Shown here piece by piece: positions 8,719 through 17,136 of a stretch of 64,000 nt of DNA. A model generated the notes under the pieces. The model was not told the origin of the DNA and made no database searches. It saw nothing but the letters and a program-made list of their open reading frames with translations. The translations under genes and the position numbers were made by a program. Source of the stretch: Desulfoscipio sp. XC116 (lineage in GTDB: Bacteria; Bacillota; Desulfotomaculia; Desulfotomaculales; Desulfallaceae); contig NZ_CP156660.1 in the NCBI RefSeq assembly GCF_039851975.1, positions 1,803,035 to 1,867,034 of the forward strand. Reading direction: 5' to 3'. Numbering within the stretch: position 1 is the stretch's first letter; the number at the start of each line of letters is the position of its first letter.

Positions 8719-9165
8719 GTGTTGAGTAATAAAGATGATAGAAAACCGGATCAAATTAAGTCACAAGCTAAACACAAAGAAACCGATGCCGCGACATCAA
8801 TCGGTACGGAGCCGGTTCATGGTCAGGCGGGCCCGGTGGATCCGCATCAACCTCTTCACCCCGTTGACCCGATGTATACACCATTTGACCCGGCACAGTC
8901 TGACGGCTTGCCGCCGTATCCGGACCAAGCAAATTTCGGCCCCGGATATCAGACAGGTCACCCTGCTTACCCCGGTTACTCCGATCAAGCTGGTTGCCCG
9001 GAGCCCGGTTGCCCCGAGTACCCCGGTCCACCAGGCGTTTGCCCGGGTACGGAACTGGCCAGGGCTTACATTCCCATACAAAGATTGGGAAAAGTAAACA
9101 CCCCTGCCCGGGCATTGGAAACAGGCACACTGTTTCCCGAATTATATAGACCTTGCCCGTGCTAA
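8719..9165 (+). CDS. cotJA: CotJA-like spore coat protein with long Pro/Gly/Tyr-rich N-terminus
   Basis: The C-terminal part carries the CotJA signature: LARAYIPIQRLGK, then ARALETGTLFPELYRP. The preceding ninety or so residues are a low-complexity Pro/Gly/Tyr/Asp/Cys-rich extension (YPGYSDQAGCPEPGCPEY and similar), absent from the short Bacillus CotJA of about 80 residues. GGAGG at 8709-8713 supports GTG 8719 or TTG 8722 as start; the frame stays open back to an unsupported ATG at 8608. The gene is followed in order by cotJB and cotJC, as in other spore formers, so it should be made in the mother cell and deposited in the coat. Confidence 0.85.
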   Translation: MLSNKDDRKPDQIKSQAKHKETDAATSIGTEPVHGQAGPVDPHQPLHPVDPMYTPFDPAQSDGLPPYPDQANFGPGYQTGHPAYPGYSDQAGCPEPGCPEYPGPPGVCPGTELARAYIPIQRLGKVNTPARALETGTLFPELYRPCPC

Positions 9166-9200
9166 GGTCTACAACACATAAGTAGCGGAGGTGAATTATT

Positions 9201-9464
9201 GTGAATCATCGTAATCAGGTACAAATGTTATTACAAATACAACGATTGTCATTTGCAGCCACGGAGCTTAACTTGTTTTTGGATACTCATCCCAATGATC
9301 AGCGGGCGCTGAGCATGTTTAACCAGGTACACAAAGATTTATGGCAAGCTGTGCGCAACTATGAAAAAATTTACGGCCCGCTGCTCAATTACGGCTATTC
9401 TCCGGCTATGCAGAATTGTTGGAAGTGGATCGATAGCCCGTGGCCTTGGGAAATTAGGTATTGA
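9201..9464 (+). CDS. cotJB: CotJB spore coat protein
   Basis: An 87-residue protein that matches CotJB along its length: LLQIQRLSFAATELNLFLDTHP, an ALSMFNQ helix, YGPLLNYGYS and the C-terminal WKWIDSPWPWE. It starts at GTG 9201, eight bases behind GGAGG. It sits between cotJA and cotJC and belongs to the same sporulation transcript; its partners in the coat are CotJA and CotJC. Confidence 0.92.
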   Translation: MNHRNQVQMLLQIQRLSFAATELNLFLDTHPNDQRALSMFNQVHKDLWQAVRNYEKIYGPLLNYGYSPAMQNCWKWIDSPWPWEIRY

Positions 9465-9487
9465 TTAAATAGAAAGGATATGTGAAT

Positions 9488-10060
9488 ATGTGGGTATACG
9501 AAAAGAAGCTGCAAGTGCCCGTTCGGGTGAGTGCTCCTAACCCCCGGCTGGCTAAATATATCATTACTCAATACGGCGGGCCGGAGGGAGAACTTTCAGC
9601 CGCCCTGCGCTACTTGAATATGCGCTACACCATGCCCACCGGTATGGCCAAGGGGGTACTTACCGATATTGGTACCGAGGAGCTGGCGCATATGGAGATA
9701 GTGGCCACCCTGGTGTATAAGCTAATCGAGGGTGCCTCCATCGAAGCCATTAAAGCTGCCGACCTGGGTGCGCACTATGCGGATCACGATCGCGCCCTGT
9801 ACTGGGAAAATGCCGCCGGAGTACCCTGGGTGGCCGCGTATGTTTCAGCTACCGGTGACCCGGTGGCCGACTTGCACGAAAATCTGGCCGCTGAACAAAA
9901 GGCCCGGGCTGTGTATGAAAACTTAATTCATTTAACTGATGACCCGCAGGTAAAAGACGTTTTGTGCTTTTTGCGGGAGCGGGAAATAGTACACTTCCAA
10001 CGCTTTGGTGAAACACTGATGCATGTGGAAGAGTATATGTGTAAGAAGAAGGTGTTTTGA
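9488..10060 (+). CDS. cotJC: CotJC manganese-catalase-family spore coat protein
   Basis: A 190-residue ferritin-like protein of the Mn-catalase family. Visible metal-ligand motifs are EGELSAALRYL, GTEELAHMEIV (E-x-x-H), NLAAEQKARAVYENLI and REREIVHFQRF (E-x-x-H), which together make a di-manganese four-helix bundle. In the coat it may remove peroxide. ATG 9488 is nine bases from AAAGGA; a GTG at 9482 is too close. It is the last gene of cotJABC and is followed by a strong terminator. Confidence 0.92.
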   Translation: MWVYEKKLQVPVRVSAPNPRLAKYIITQYGGPEGELSAALRYLNMRYTMPTGMAKGVLTDIGTEELAHMEIVATLVYKLIEGASIEAIKAADLGAHYADHDRALYWENAAGVPWVAAYVSATGDPVADLHENLAAEQKARAVYENLIHLTDDPQVKDVLCFLREREIVHFQRFGETLMHVEEYMCKKKVF

Positions 10061-10073
10061 TTGCATTTGTTGA

Positions 10074-10108
10074 AGACTGCTTGCCTTTAAAGCAAGCGGT
10101 CTTTTCTG
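10074..10108 (+). terminator. terminator of the cotJABC operon
   Basis: AGACTGCTTGC at 10074-10084 pairs with GCAAGCGGTCT at 10092-10102 (one G-T pair) across a seven-base loop and runs into TTTCTGGTTTT. Confidence 0.8.
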
Positions 10109-10186
10109 GTTTTATGAAATAATCACATATTTTAATGCATTTTTACATAAAATCTTAGCAGATGAGAAATAAGGAGGTTTTATGCA

Positions 10187-10498
10187 ATGCCCGACTTTGG
10201 AAACTCATTTGCTGGCCTGGCAGCGGGGCGTATATTAAATCATGAAGAACTTGTCCGGGCTATCAGGTTTATGGTAGCCGCTGAGTATGAAGCCGTCCAG
10301 TTATACATGCAGCTGGCCGAATCTACAAATAATGAGCTGGCCCGGAAAGTTTTGAAGGATATAGCTGATGAGGAACGGGTGCACGCCGGTGAGTTTTTAA
10401 GACTCCTTTATGAATTAGCACCCGATGAGGCGAAATTATATGAAGAAGGGGCCGGTGAGGTGGAAGAGCTAATTAAGAATATGAAAAAGATTGATTAA
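10187..10498 (+). CDS. ferritin-like di-iron protein of the encapsulin-cargo type
   Basis: A 103-residue four-helix protein. One helix carries EYEAVQLYMQLAE and the next DEERVHAGEFLRLL, giving the paired Glu and E-x-x-H ligands of a ferritin-like di-iron site. Its layout closely resembles the ferritin-like domain that is fused to or packaged by encapsulins in Pyrococcus and Thermotoga. No encapsulin gene is in the window, and the C-terminus (LIKNMKKID) lacks an obvious encapsulation peptide. AAGGAGG lies nine bases before ATG 10187. A role in iron storage or oxidative stress is likely. Confidence 0.75.
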   Translation: MPDFGNSFAGLAAGRILNHEELVRAIRFMVAAEYEAVQLYMQLAESTNNELARKVLKDIADEERVHAGEFLRLLYELAPDEAKLYEEGAGEVEELIKNMKKID

Positions 10499-10572
10499 TA
10501 TTTATCGTTGTTGGTTTGTTGGTGCTATGGTGGGAAAACACAATAGCCGTACGGTAGGATCTCAAAAAAAAA

Positions 10573-10647
10573 TGGAGCGGAAGACGGGATTCGAACCCGC
10601 GACCCTCGCCTTGGCAAGGCGATGCTCTACCACTGAGCTACTTCCGC
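10573..10647 (-). tRNA. tRNA-Gly (anticodon GCC)
   Basis: A full cloverleaf can be drawn on the minus strand: acceptor GCGGAAG/CTTCCGC, D-arm GCTCAGTGGTAGAGC, anticodon arm TCGCC-TTGCCAA-GGCGA, T-arm with TTCGAAT, discriminator T and an encoded CCA. The anticodon GCC reads glycine. Confidence 0.95.
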
Positions 10648-10679
10648 ATAATACTTCCGCATAAATAAATTAAGTTTTT

Positions 10680-10756
10680 TGGCGGAGCTGACGGGAATCG
10701 AACCCGCGATCTTCGGCGTGACAGGCCGACATGTTAGACCGCTACACCACAGCTCC
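10680..10756 (-). tRNA. tRNA-Asp (anticodon GTC)
   Basis: Minus-strand cloverleaf: acceptor GGAGCTG/CAGCTCC, the anticodon loop CTGTCAC inside a GTCGGC-type stem, T-arm GCGGGTTCGATTCCCGT, discriminator G and encoded CCA. It lies 32 bases upstream of tRNA-Gly and is probably co-transcribed with it. Confidence 0.95.
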
Positions 10757-10969
10757 GCAGTTTTAATTAATGCTTGCCTCATTAGCGACAATAACTATTA
10801 TAGCTGACCGGTGGGAATGTGTCAAAGGTTTTTTCAAGAGAAACAAAAGGTTTGGTAGCCGGCAGCATAAGGAATGAGATTTGCGAGGTCTATATCTTAA
10901 ATATTAACATATTATATGGCCGGGCATTATACAAATAATTGATCATATATCCGCACAAAAGTTTAAGGG

Positions 10970-11014
10970 AAAATCCGCTGCCCATACTTTTGTCTACAGC
11001 GGGAGCGGATTTTT
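10970..11014 (-). terminator. hairpin in the gap downstream of cadA
   Basis: AAAATCCGCT at 10970-10979 pairs with AGCGGATTTT at 11005-11014. The AT flanks make it able to act in both directions; it lies about 170 bases past the cadA stop. The rest of the 428-base gap (10757-11184) shows no gene. Confidence 0.5.
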
Positions 11015-11184
11015 CCAAACACGAAAGTAAATCTTACTTTCATACAACTATCTATTTTAATACTATTATTATTTATTACCACCATATAGACCACCATGCC
11101 GCCAACACGGCACCATCAGAGGATGAAATTACCTAACGCTATTTAGGATAGGTGAAGATTCTTCTCTTGCCTATGGTTGCCCCT

Positions 11185-13509
11185 CTACGCCGCCACGGGG
11201 TCATCCTGTACTCGCATCAATCGCATGCTGTTGGCGATCACAATCATGGCGGCTCCGGTGTCGGCAAAAACCGCCATCCAGAGGTTGGTGAATCCCCAGA
11301 ATGTGCCCACGATAAACAATGCTTTTACCAGCAGTGCGAATGTGATATTCTGCTTAATTATGCTCAGCGTACGGCGGCCCAATTTCATGGTGTAGGGTAG
11401 TTTGGACAAATCATCGGCCATCAGGGCAATATCCGCTGTTTCCAGCGCGGTGTCGGTGCCTGCGCCCCCCATAGCAATGCCGATGTCGGCGGCGGCCAGG
11501 GCCGGCGCGTCGTTGACCCCGTCACCCACCATAGCTACCTTGCCGTAGCGTGACTGCAATTGCTTAATAGTGGATAGTTTGTCTTGGGGCAATAATTCAG
11601 CTTTGTATTCCAGCCCGCCCAGGTGATCGGCAATGGTACTGGCGGTGGCGGTATTATCTCCGGTGAGCATCATCAGTCTTTTGGTACCGGCTGAACGTAA
11701 TTTCTGCAAAACAGTTGCAATGTTGGGGCGCACTTGGTCGGCAACAGCGATAATGCCCATTAGCTGTTCCGCCGTGCCCACCAGCATGGCGGTTTTGCCT
11801 TGTTTCTGTAATGCGGCCAGCTGATCTTGTACTTCGGATAATTTAGTACTCGGATCTAAATATTTATATGCGGAATCAGGGCCAATTGACATTGACATTT
11901 TGGCTAAGTCAATGCCTAAACCTTGGAATAATTTTTCATTTCCTATATAATAGTTACGTCCGTTAACCACAGCTGTGACTCCCCGACCGGTAATTGATTG
12001 GAATTGCCGGCCAGCCGGCGCTGTTGCTCCTAAACGATCGGCATATTGGAGGATGGCCCGGGCCACCGGGTGCTGAGAGCGGCTTTCCAGCGCCGCAGCT
12101 ATGCTAAGCAGGAACTCCTTTTGATTGCCGGGCAGGGCTATTACATCTGTCACCTCGGGACGCCCCTCGGTGAGGGTGCCGGTCTTATCAAAAGCTATTG
12201 CATTTAATGCTCCCAACTTTTCCAGGTAGGCACCGCCTTTAATCAATACTCCCCGCCGGGCGGCACTGCCGATGGCTGATACAATGGCTACCGGGGTTGA
12301 TATCACCAGTGCGCAGGGGCAGGCTATTACCAGCAGTATCAGTGCTTTCTCCAGCCAGGATTTAAAAGGTAGACCCAGGGCAAGGAAGGGAATGGTGGCC
12401 ATGGCCAGCGCCACGGCAATTACCGCCGGAGTGTAATATTTGGCGAACACGTCTACAAATTGCTGAGAGGGTGCTCGCTGGGCTTGAGCTTCTTCCACCA
12501 GGTTAATAATTTTAGCCAGAGTAGTATCCTGTGCCAGTCTGGTTACTTTTATTTCCAAGGCTCCATCTTCATTAGCAGTACCGGCAAACACTTCTGCCCC
12601 GGCGTTCTTTTCTACGGGCAGCGATTCACCGGTAATAGATGCCTGGTTGACCAGAGAAGTGCCTATAAGCACCGTGCCGTCCATAGCTATGTGTTCACCG
12701 GGTTTGACGATGATTATATCTCCCACCGCAATTTGTTCCACGGGCAGCATTGCCTCAATGCCGTTGCGCCGCACCAGTGCTTCCCGGGGAGTCAGTTCCA
12801 TCAATGCCCTAATGGATGACCTGGTTCTAGCCATGCTATAAGTCTGTAAGGTGTTCCCCAGGGAAAAAAGAAAGACCACGGTGGCTCCCTCAAACCATTC
12901 CCCGATGGCAACGGCCCCAATGGCGGCCACGCTCATGAGCACATTCATGTCCAGGCTGAGAGCCCTGATAGAATAAAAAGCGCTTTTTACCACAAAGAAA
13001 CCGCCGGACAGCATGGCCGCCAGCAGTAGACCTATAACCAGCCGGTCAGCTGTGGTAAATAATGACGCTGCCGTACCTCCGGCTAAAAATAAGCCGGATA
13101 AGGCCGTTGATATTAGTTTGGGATCTTGCCAAACCGTCTTGCTCATACCAATAGCCGCTGTGCCGGCGGGTGTGGCTTCGTAACCGACTTCCTTAATAGT
13201 CCGCAGTATTTGCAACATACTGCAGGTGTGCTTAACGCTCATTTTGGAGGCTCCGAAATTAATTACCGCTTTTTCCACACCCGGTAAACCGGCAATTCTT
13301 TTTTCTAATTTAGCTGCGCAATCAGCGCAATCCAAGCCTTGTAAAACAAGAATTGTATTTTGCACACCTTTTTTTTGTTCAGTTGGATTTTTTACTTTTG
13401 TGCCATCCGGCTCCGCTGCATTTGCCTGTTGGCGAAGCATTCCCGGTGTTAATTCTTCCATTATATCAGGTTTTACACAATTGCAATTATGTCCCGAACG
13501 TTGTGTCAT
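11185..13509 (-). CDS. cadA: P1B-type heavy-metal-transporting ATPase (Cd/Zn/Pb type)
   Basis: A 774-residue membrane pump. An N-terminal Cys/His cluster (HNCNC) precedes one heavy-metal-associated domain with LDCADCAAKLEK (metal Cys at about 58 and 61). Eight membrane segments are expected, including the ion site CPC (in ACPCALVIS, about residue 396), a TGES actuator loop, the phosphorylation motif DKTGTLTEG (about 440), the SEHPLA-like HPVA and the hinge GDGVNDAPAL. The CPC plus C-D-x-C type HMA domain points to Cd2+, Zn2+ or Pb2+ export (P1B-2). GGAGG lies eight bases before ATG 13509; the frame runs further to 13557 without a site. It follows cadC on the same strand, but an IS605-like end lies between them. 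Confidence 0.93.
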   Translation of the reverse strand: MTQRSGHNCNCVKPDIMEELTPGMLRQQANAAEPDGTKVKNPTEQKKGVQNTILVLQGLDCADCAAKLEKRIAGLPGVEKAVINFGASKMSVKHTCSMLQILRTIKEVGYEATPAGTAAIGMSKTVWQDPKLISTALSGLFLAGGTAASLFTTADRLVIGLLLAAMLSGGFFVVKSAFYSIRALSLDMNVLMSVAAIGAVAIGEWFEGATVVFLFSLGNTLQTYSMARTRSSIRALMELTPREALVRRNGIEAMLPVEQIAVGDIIIVKPGEHIAMDGTVLIGTSLVNQASITGESLPVEKNAGAEVFAGTANEDGALEIKVTRLAQDTTLAKIINLVEEAQAQRAPSQQFVDVFAKYYTPAVIAVALAMATIPFLALGLPFKSWLEKALILLVIACPCALVISTPVAIVSAIGSAARRGVLIKGGAYLEKLGALNAIAFDKTGTLTEGRPEVTDVIALPGNQKEFLLSIAAALESRSQHPVARAILQYADRLGATAPAGRQFQSITGRGVTAVVNGRNYYIGNEKLFQGLGIDLAKMSMSIGPDSAYKYLDPSTKLSEVQDQLAALQKQGKTAMLVGTAEQLMGIIAVADQVRPNIATVLQKLRSAGTKRLMMLTGDNTATASTIADHLGGLEYKAELLPQDKLSTIKQLQSRYGKVAMVGDGVNDAPALAAADIGIAMGGAGTDTALETADIALMADDLSKLPYTMKLGRRTLSIIKQNITFALLVKALFIVGTFWGFTNLWMAVFADTGAAMIVIANSMRLMRVQDDPVAA

Positions 13510-13618
13510 TGAATAAACCTCCAAATGCGTTAACTTTATTTTATGCCAGAAATACATATTGCATAAGCGCGTACCACAGTGAGGTACATATTACTTTTTA
13601 GAAGGATGATTTTTACCA

Positions 13619-13723
13619 AATTCCAAGACTTCCGCTTCTATAGGTGGGGGGCCTATTTTTACTTCAGGTGGGGTAGAATCCTCACCAGAAGCCCTGATGC
13701 TCAGCTTTAGCTGAGGAGTTCAC
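13619..13723 (-). mobile_element. IS200/IS605-like right-end remnant, copy B
   Basis: This is the inverted homologue of the repeat at 6900-7009 and lies in the gap between cadC and cadA. In plus orientation it runs from a degenerate stem (ACTTCCGCTTCTATAGG) through a GGTGGGG/CCTCACC hairpin to CTCAGCTTTAGCTGAG at about 13700-13715 and ends GGAGTTCAC at 13723. The palindrome has matching compensatory changes relative to copy A (GTTC/GAAC becomes CTC/GAG), so the hairpin rather than the exact bases is kept. Confidence 0.5.
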
Positions 13724-13747
13724 TAATTAGCTGATATTACAGACGGG

Positions 13748-14119
13748 TTACCCGTTGATATAGTGTTTTTTATGTTGTAAGGCCACATCGATAATAGTTT
13801 TGACACATGCGTCAGTTAAATAATAAAACACCATTTTACCCTGTTTCCTGCTCCTGGCCAGGCCCATGTTTTTAAGCAGCCGTAAATGGTGGGAAGCCGC
13901 TGCCACACTGGATTCAATTATCTGGGAGATATCACAAACGCACAGTTCTTCCCGGGCCAGGGCATAAATAATCTTTATCCTTGTTTCATCAGCCAGCGCT
14001 TTAAATATTTGACTTAAGCCCTCAGTATTTGCCACTTGTTGTTTCATACGATTTACTTTTTCCTCATCATAACAAAATATGTCGCAAACCTGGTTTTGTT
14101 CCGGTGTTTCCATTATCAT
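13748..14119 (-). CDS. cadC: ArsR/SmtB-family metal sensor (CadC type)
   Basis: A 123-residue winged-helix repressor. The N-terminal Cys pair in CDIFCYDEEKVNR and the ELCVCDIS motif at the start of the recognition helix region form the CadC-type metal site. The DNA-binding part follows (VAAASHHLRLLKNMGLARSRKQG), with the wing and a C-terminal helix containing DACVKTII. Metal binding should release the repressor and turn on itself and cadA. The ATG at 14119 lies just behind AAAGGGTGAT; starts at 14113 and 14146 are possible. Confidence 0.9.
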   Translation of the reverse strand: MIMETPEQNQVCDIFCYDEEKVNRMKQQVANTEGLSQIFKALADETRIKIIYALAREELCVCDISQIIESSVAAASHHLRLLKNMGLARSRKQGKMVFYYLTDACVKTIIDVALQHKKHYING

Positions 14120-14158
14120 TATCACCCTTTTTAATATGATATTCAAACATTAAAACAA

Positions 14159-14183
14159 CTGCTTTAATATTATATTAAAACAG
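14159..14183. promoter_or_regulatory. probable CadC operator
   Basis: An inverted repeat of 11+3+11 bases, CTGCTTTAATA and TATTAAAACAG with one mismatch, lies 40 bases upstream of cadC. Size, AT content and place fit an ArsR/SmtB operator. Confidence 0.65.
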
Positions 14184-14352
14184 TTCGCTATTTTTGTAAA
14201 CATTATTTTAGGCAATTGATTTAATTCATGCTAAGTGTTAAAAATTAAATAGGCGCGGGTAAATATCCCATGCGGGATGATCATGGCGGATCGCCCGCCT
14301 AATTCCGGCTTATTTGCCGGTTTAGAAAAAAAATAAGAAAGGAATAATTTAG

Positions 14353-14835
14353 ATGGCTAAAAATAAGACTCCCATCACTCCCGCCATACGAATGCTGCGT
14401 AATGAAAAGGTTAAATTTGAGGAGCATATATACGCTTATGAGGATAAGGGCGGAACCGCCGTTTCATCGAGAGAGCTTGGCGTTGATGAGCATTATATGA
14501 TTAAAACACTAATTATGGAGGACGAAAATAAAAAACCTTTAATTGTCCTAATGCACGGCGACCTGCAAGTTTCCACTAAAAAACTGGCCCGGCTGCTTGG
14601 TGTAAAAAGTATATTCCCCTGTTCTCCCGATACAGCCAATAGGTATACGGGGTACATGGTAGGTGGTACTTCGCCCTTTGGTACCCGCAAGCCGATGCCT
14701 GTGTATATGGAACAAACTATTGCCGAACTGCCTGAAATATATATTAACGGGGGTAAACGTGGCTTTGCGATCAGTCTTGATCCTCGGGAAGCGATGCGTA
14801 TTTTAAAACCAACTCTTGTGCAAGTGGGTATATGA
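14353..14835 (+). CDS. ybaK: YbaK/EbsC-family aminoacyl-tRNA deacylase (Cys-tRNA(Pro) type)
   Basis: A 160-residue soluble protein of the YbaK/ProX editing family. Landmarks are the N-terminal KTPITPAIRML, a KTLIM segment carrying the invariant Lys, LARLLGVKSIF, and the glycine motif VGGTSPFGTRK near residue 115. YbaK hydrolyses Cys mischarged on tRNA-Pro. Length and motif order match the family. It is divergent from cadC and ends before the convergent histidine kinase; AAGAAAGGA precedes the ATG. Confidence 0.88.
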   Translation: MAKNKTPITPAIRMLRNEKVKFEEHIYAYEDKGGTAVSSRELGVDEHYMIKTLIMEDENKKPLIVLMHGDLQVSTKKLARLLGVKSIFPCSPDTANRYTGYMVGGTSPFGTRKPMPVYMEQTIAELPEIYINGGKRGFAISLDPREAMRILKPTLVQVGI

Positions 14836-14883
14836 CGCGTTCTTAAAAATTGTCCCCGCGGGAGCTATCGGCGAGCCTCGGCA

Positions 14884-16305
14884 TTAACTACCCTTGCTAT
14901 TGTGAATGGGAAGCCGTACTGTAAAAACGCCGCCGCCCTCCGGCCGGTTTGCAGCGCTAATAAAGCCGCCGTGCCGGTTCACAATCCAACGGGCAATGGA
15001 TAGTCCCAGCCCGGACCCCTCTTGTCCCCGAGTGTTTTCACTGCGGTAGAAGCGGTCAAAAATGCGATCCTCTTCCCCGGGCGTCAAACCGGGTCCCTGG
15101 TCAGTCACGGTAATCTCCACCCACTGACGCGGAAGCACAGTGGCCGTTAACCCTATCGTACTGCACGGGGGTGAATATTTAAAGGCATTGTCCAACAATA
15201 TGAACATTAACTGGCTGAAGTAATCGCGGTTTACCAGCACCCGGGCTTCGGGTGAATAGTGTTCCTCATAAACAAACTCCCGATCACCGGCTAAAAAACG
15301 AGCTTTTCTAGCAACTCCCTGCAGTAGTTCTGTCAAAAGAACAGATTCCTTTTCCGGCATAAAGCCGGCATCAGCCCGGGCCAATATCAAAAGGTCTTCC
15401 ACCAGCCGGGTCAGGCGGCGGGCCTCGTCGGTGATATCATTTAGCGCCTCTGATATCAGTGCCGGGTCGGCAGCTTGCATTTTTAACAGCAGTTCGGCAT
15501 TGCCCCTGATGGTGGTCAGTGGTGTGCGCAGTTCGTGGGAGGCGTCGGAAACAAACCGGCGCTGCAGGTCATAGCTTTGCTGCAAGCGGTGGTACATAGT
15601 TTCCAGCCGTTCAAACATGGCGTTTAAAGTGACTACCAGCCGTCCCAGCTCGTCAGACGGGCCGGTATAATCGATACGTCTGCTCAAATCACTGCCGCTT
15701 TCTATGGAAGCTGCTGTGCCGGTGATTTTATCCAGAGGCTTTAAAGCTGTTCGGGCTAAAAGCCAACCCAGCAGTGCGGCCAGGATGATCGAAACCGTAC
15801 CCACAAGGGCGATAAAAAACCGCAGCCGGTTTAAGAGCGTGTGTACTGTGGACAGTGCCCGTCCCACTTGCAGCAGTCCCACCAGTTGCCCCTCAACCAC
15901 CAGCGGCACATTATACACCCGTATTTGTTGTCCGCCGGCCTGTACGGTTTCGTAAAAGCCTTTTCCTTTTAGTGCATATTTCAGCGTGTATTCTCCCAAG
16001 GGCAGATATTGTCCCCCCAGGTTGTTGGATCGGGATACCACCCGACCCCGGGTATCCACCGCTTGCAGGTAGGTATCGGGTGTAGCAAAAACATCCACGT
16101 TGGGCAGTGCTACTTCGAGCAGCGAAAAAGGGCTGCCTGTAACCCTAATTGATTTGACCAGCGATGCAGCCCTGGCGGCGATGCCTTCATCCACTTCTCT
16201 ATATAACGTGTGGGAAGTGGCTAGAAGCAGTGCCGTAGTTAATATAAACAGTACCAGGACGAGCACTCCGGTATAGAGCAGGGTTAGTTTGGTGCGCAGG
16301 TGCAT
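14884..16305 (-). CDS. sensor histidine kinase of an envelope-stress-type two-component system
   Basis: A 473-residue membrane kinase. It has a first membrane helix (LLYTGVLVLVLFILTTALLL), an extracellular domain of about 150 residues, a second helix (about 165-190), a HAMP linker (LKPLDKITGTAASIESGSDL), the HisKA box DASHELRTPLTTIRGN with His near 258, then N, G1 (DQGPGLTPGEEDRIFDRF) and G2 (GSGLGLSIARWI) boxes. ATG 16305 is ten bases from GGAGGAG; the frame upstream lacks a site. It follows the response regulator and HtrA on the same strand and is probably co-transcribed with both. Confidence 0.93.
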   Translation of the reverse strand: MHLRTKLTLLYTGVLVLVLFILTTALLLATSHTLYREVDEGIAARAASLVKSIRVTGSPFSLLEVALPNVDVFATPDTYLQAVDTRGRVVSRSNNLGGQYLPLGEYTLKYALKGKGFYETVQAGGQQIRVYNVPLVVEGQLVGLLQVGRALSTVHTLLNRLRFFIALVGTVSIILAALLGWLLARTALKPLDKITGTAASIESGSDLSRRIDYTGPSDELGRLVVTLNAMFERLETMYHRLQQSYDLQRRFVSDASHELRTPLTTIRGNAELLLKMQAADPALISEALNDITDEARRLTRLVEDLLILARADAGFMPEKESVLLTELLQGVARKARFLAGDREFVYEEHYSPEARVLVNRDYFSQLMFILLDNAFKYSPPCSTIGLTATVLPRQWVEITVTDQGPGLTPGEEDRIFDRFYRSENTRGQEGSGLGLSIARWIVNRHGGFISAANRPEGGGVFTVRLPIHNSKGS

Positions 16306-16435
16306 TTGATGATCACTCCTCCTGGAACGGCGGTCTTGGAAATATCGGCATTTATTTATCGCATATCCGCCAGGGCCGCCTGACCGTGAAGCTGGCTGAG
16401 AACCCCTCAACACCCGGCACCAAAATTGCCGGCTG

Positions 16436-17113
16436 TCACTGATCCTTTAAAGTATACCCCACACCTCGCACGGTATGGATTAATTTCGGTGCTTGAGGGG
16501 ATCCCAGTTTCTGACGTAAACTGCCTATGTAAACCTCCAGTACATTGGATTCACCGGAAAAATCATAGCCCCAGATCCGTTCCATGATTTGGTTGCGTGT
16601 TAAAACCTGACGAGGGTGCTGCATAAAAAGCTTGAGCAGTTCAAACTCCCGAGTGGTCAGGGGAATAACCCCGCTGCCCCGCCGGGCCTCCCTTTTTCCC
16701 AGGTCCAGAGTTAAATCGGCAAAGGTCAGCATATGCCCATCCTCACGGCCAAACCGGCGTACCCGGCGCAAAAGCGCCCTAACCCGGGCCAGCAGTTCCT
16801 CCAGGGCAAATGGTTTCACCAGATAGTCATCGGCCCCCACGTCCAGCCCACGCACCCGATCGGCTACTTCATCCCGGGCGGTGAGCATTAAAATGGGTAC
16901 ATCACTTTGCATTCTTAGGTGCCGACACACCTCCCAGCCGTCCAAGCCCGGCATCATTATATCCAGTATTACCAAGTCGGGCTTGGATTGTTCAGCCTGC
17001 TGCAGCCCTTCCACGCCATTATAGGCTATAAATGTTTCATGGCCTTCAAATGTCAGCACCCTTTGCATCATACTGGTGATTTTTTTATCGTCGTCTACAA
17101 CCAGTATTCTCAA
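16436..17113 (-). CDS. OmpR/PhoB-family response regulator
   Basis: A 225-residue regulator: receiver domain with the acidic pocket VVDDD, phospho-acceptor Asp in LVILDIMMPG, Thr in MLTARDE and Lys in YLVKPF, followed by a winged-helix DNA-binding domain (LTTREFELLKLFMQHPRQ and IHTVRGVGYTL). TTG 17113 is well spaced from GGAG; a GTG at 17125 overlaps that site. It lies between htrA and the kinase and should be the kinase's partner. Confidence 0.93.
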   Translation of the reverse strand: MRILVVDDDKKITSMMQRVLTFEGHETFIAYNGVEGLQQAEQSKPDLVILDIMMPGLDGWEVCRHLRMQSDVPILMLTARDEVADRVRGLDVGADDYLVKPFALEELLARVRALLRRVRRFGREDGHMLTFADLTLDLGKREARRGSGVIPLTTREFELLKLFMQHPRQVLTRNQIMERIWGYDFSGESNVLEVYIGSLRQKLGSPQAPKLIHTVRGVGYTLKDQ

Positions 17114-17136
17114 AACCGGTCCCACTCCTATACCAG

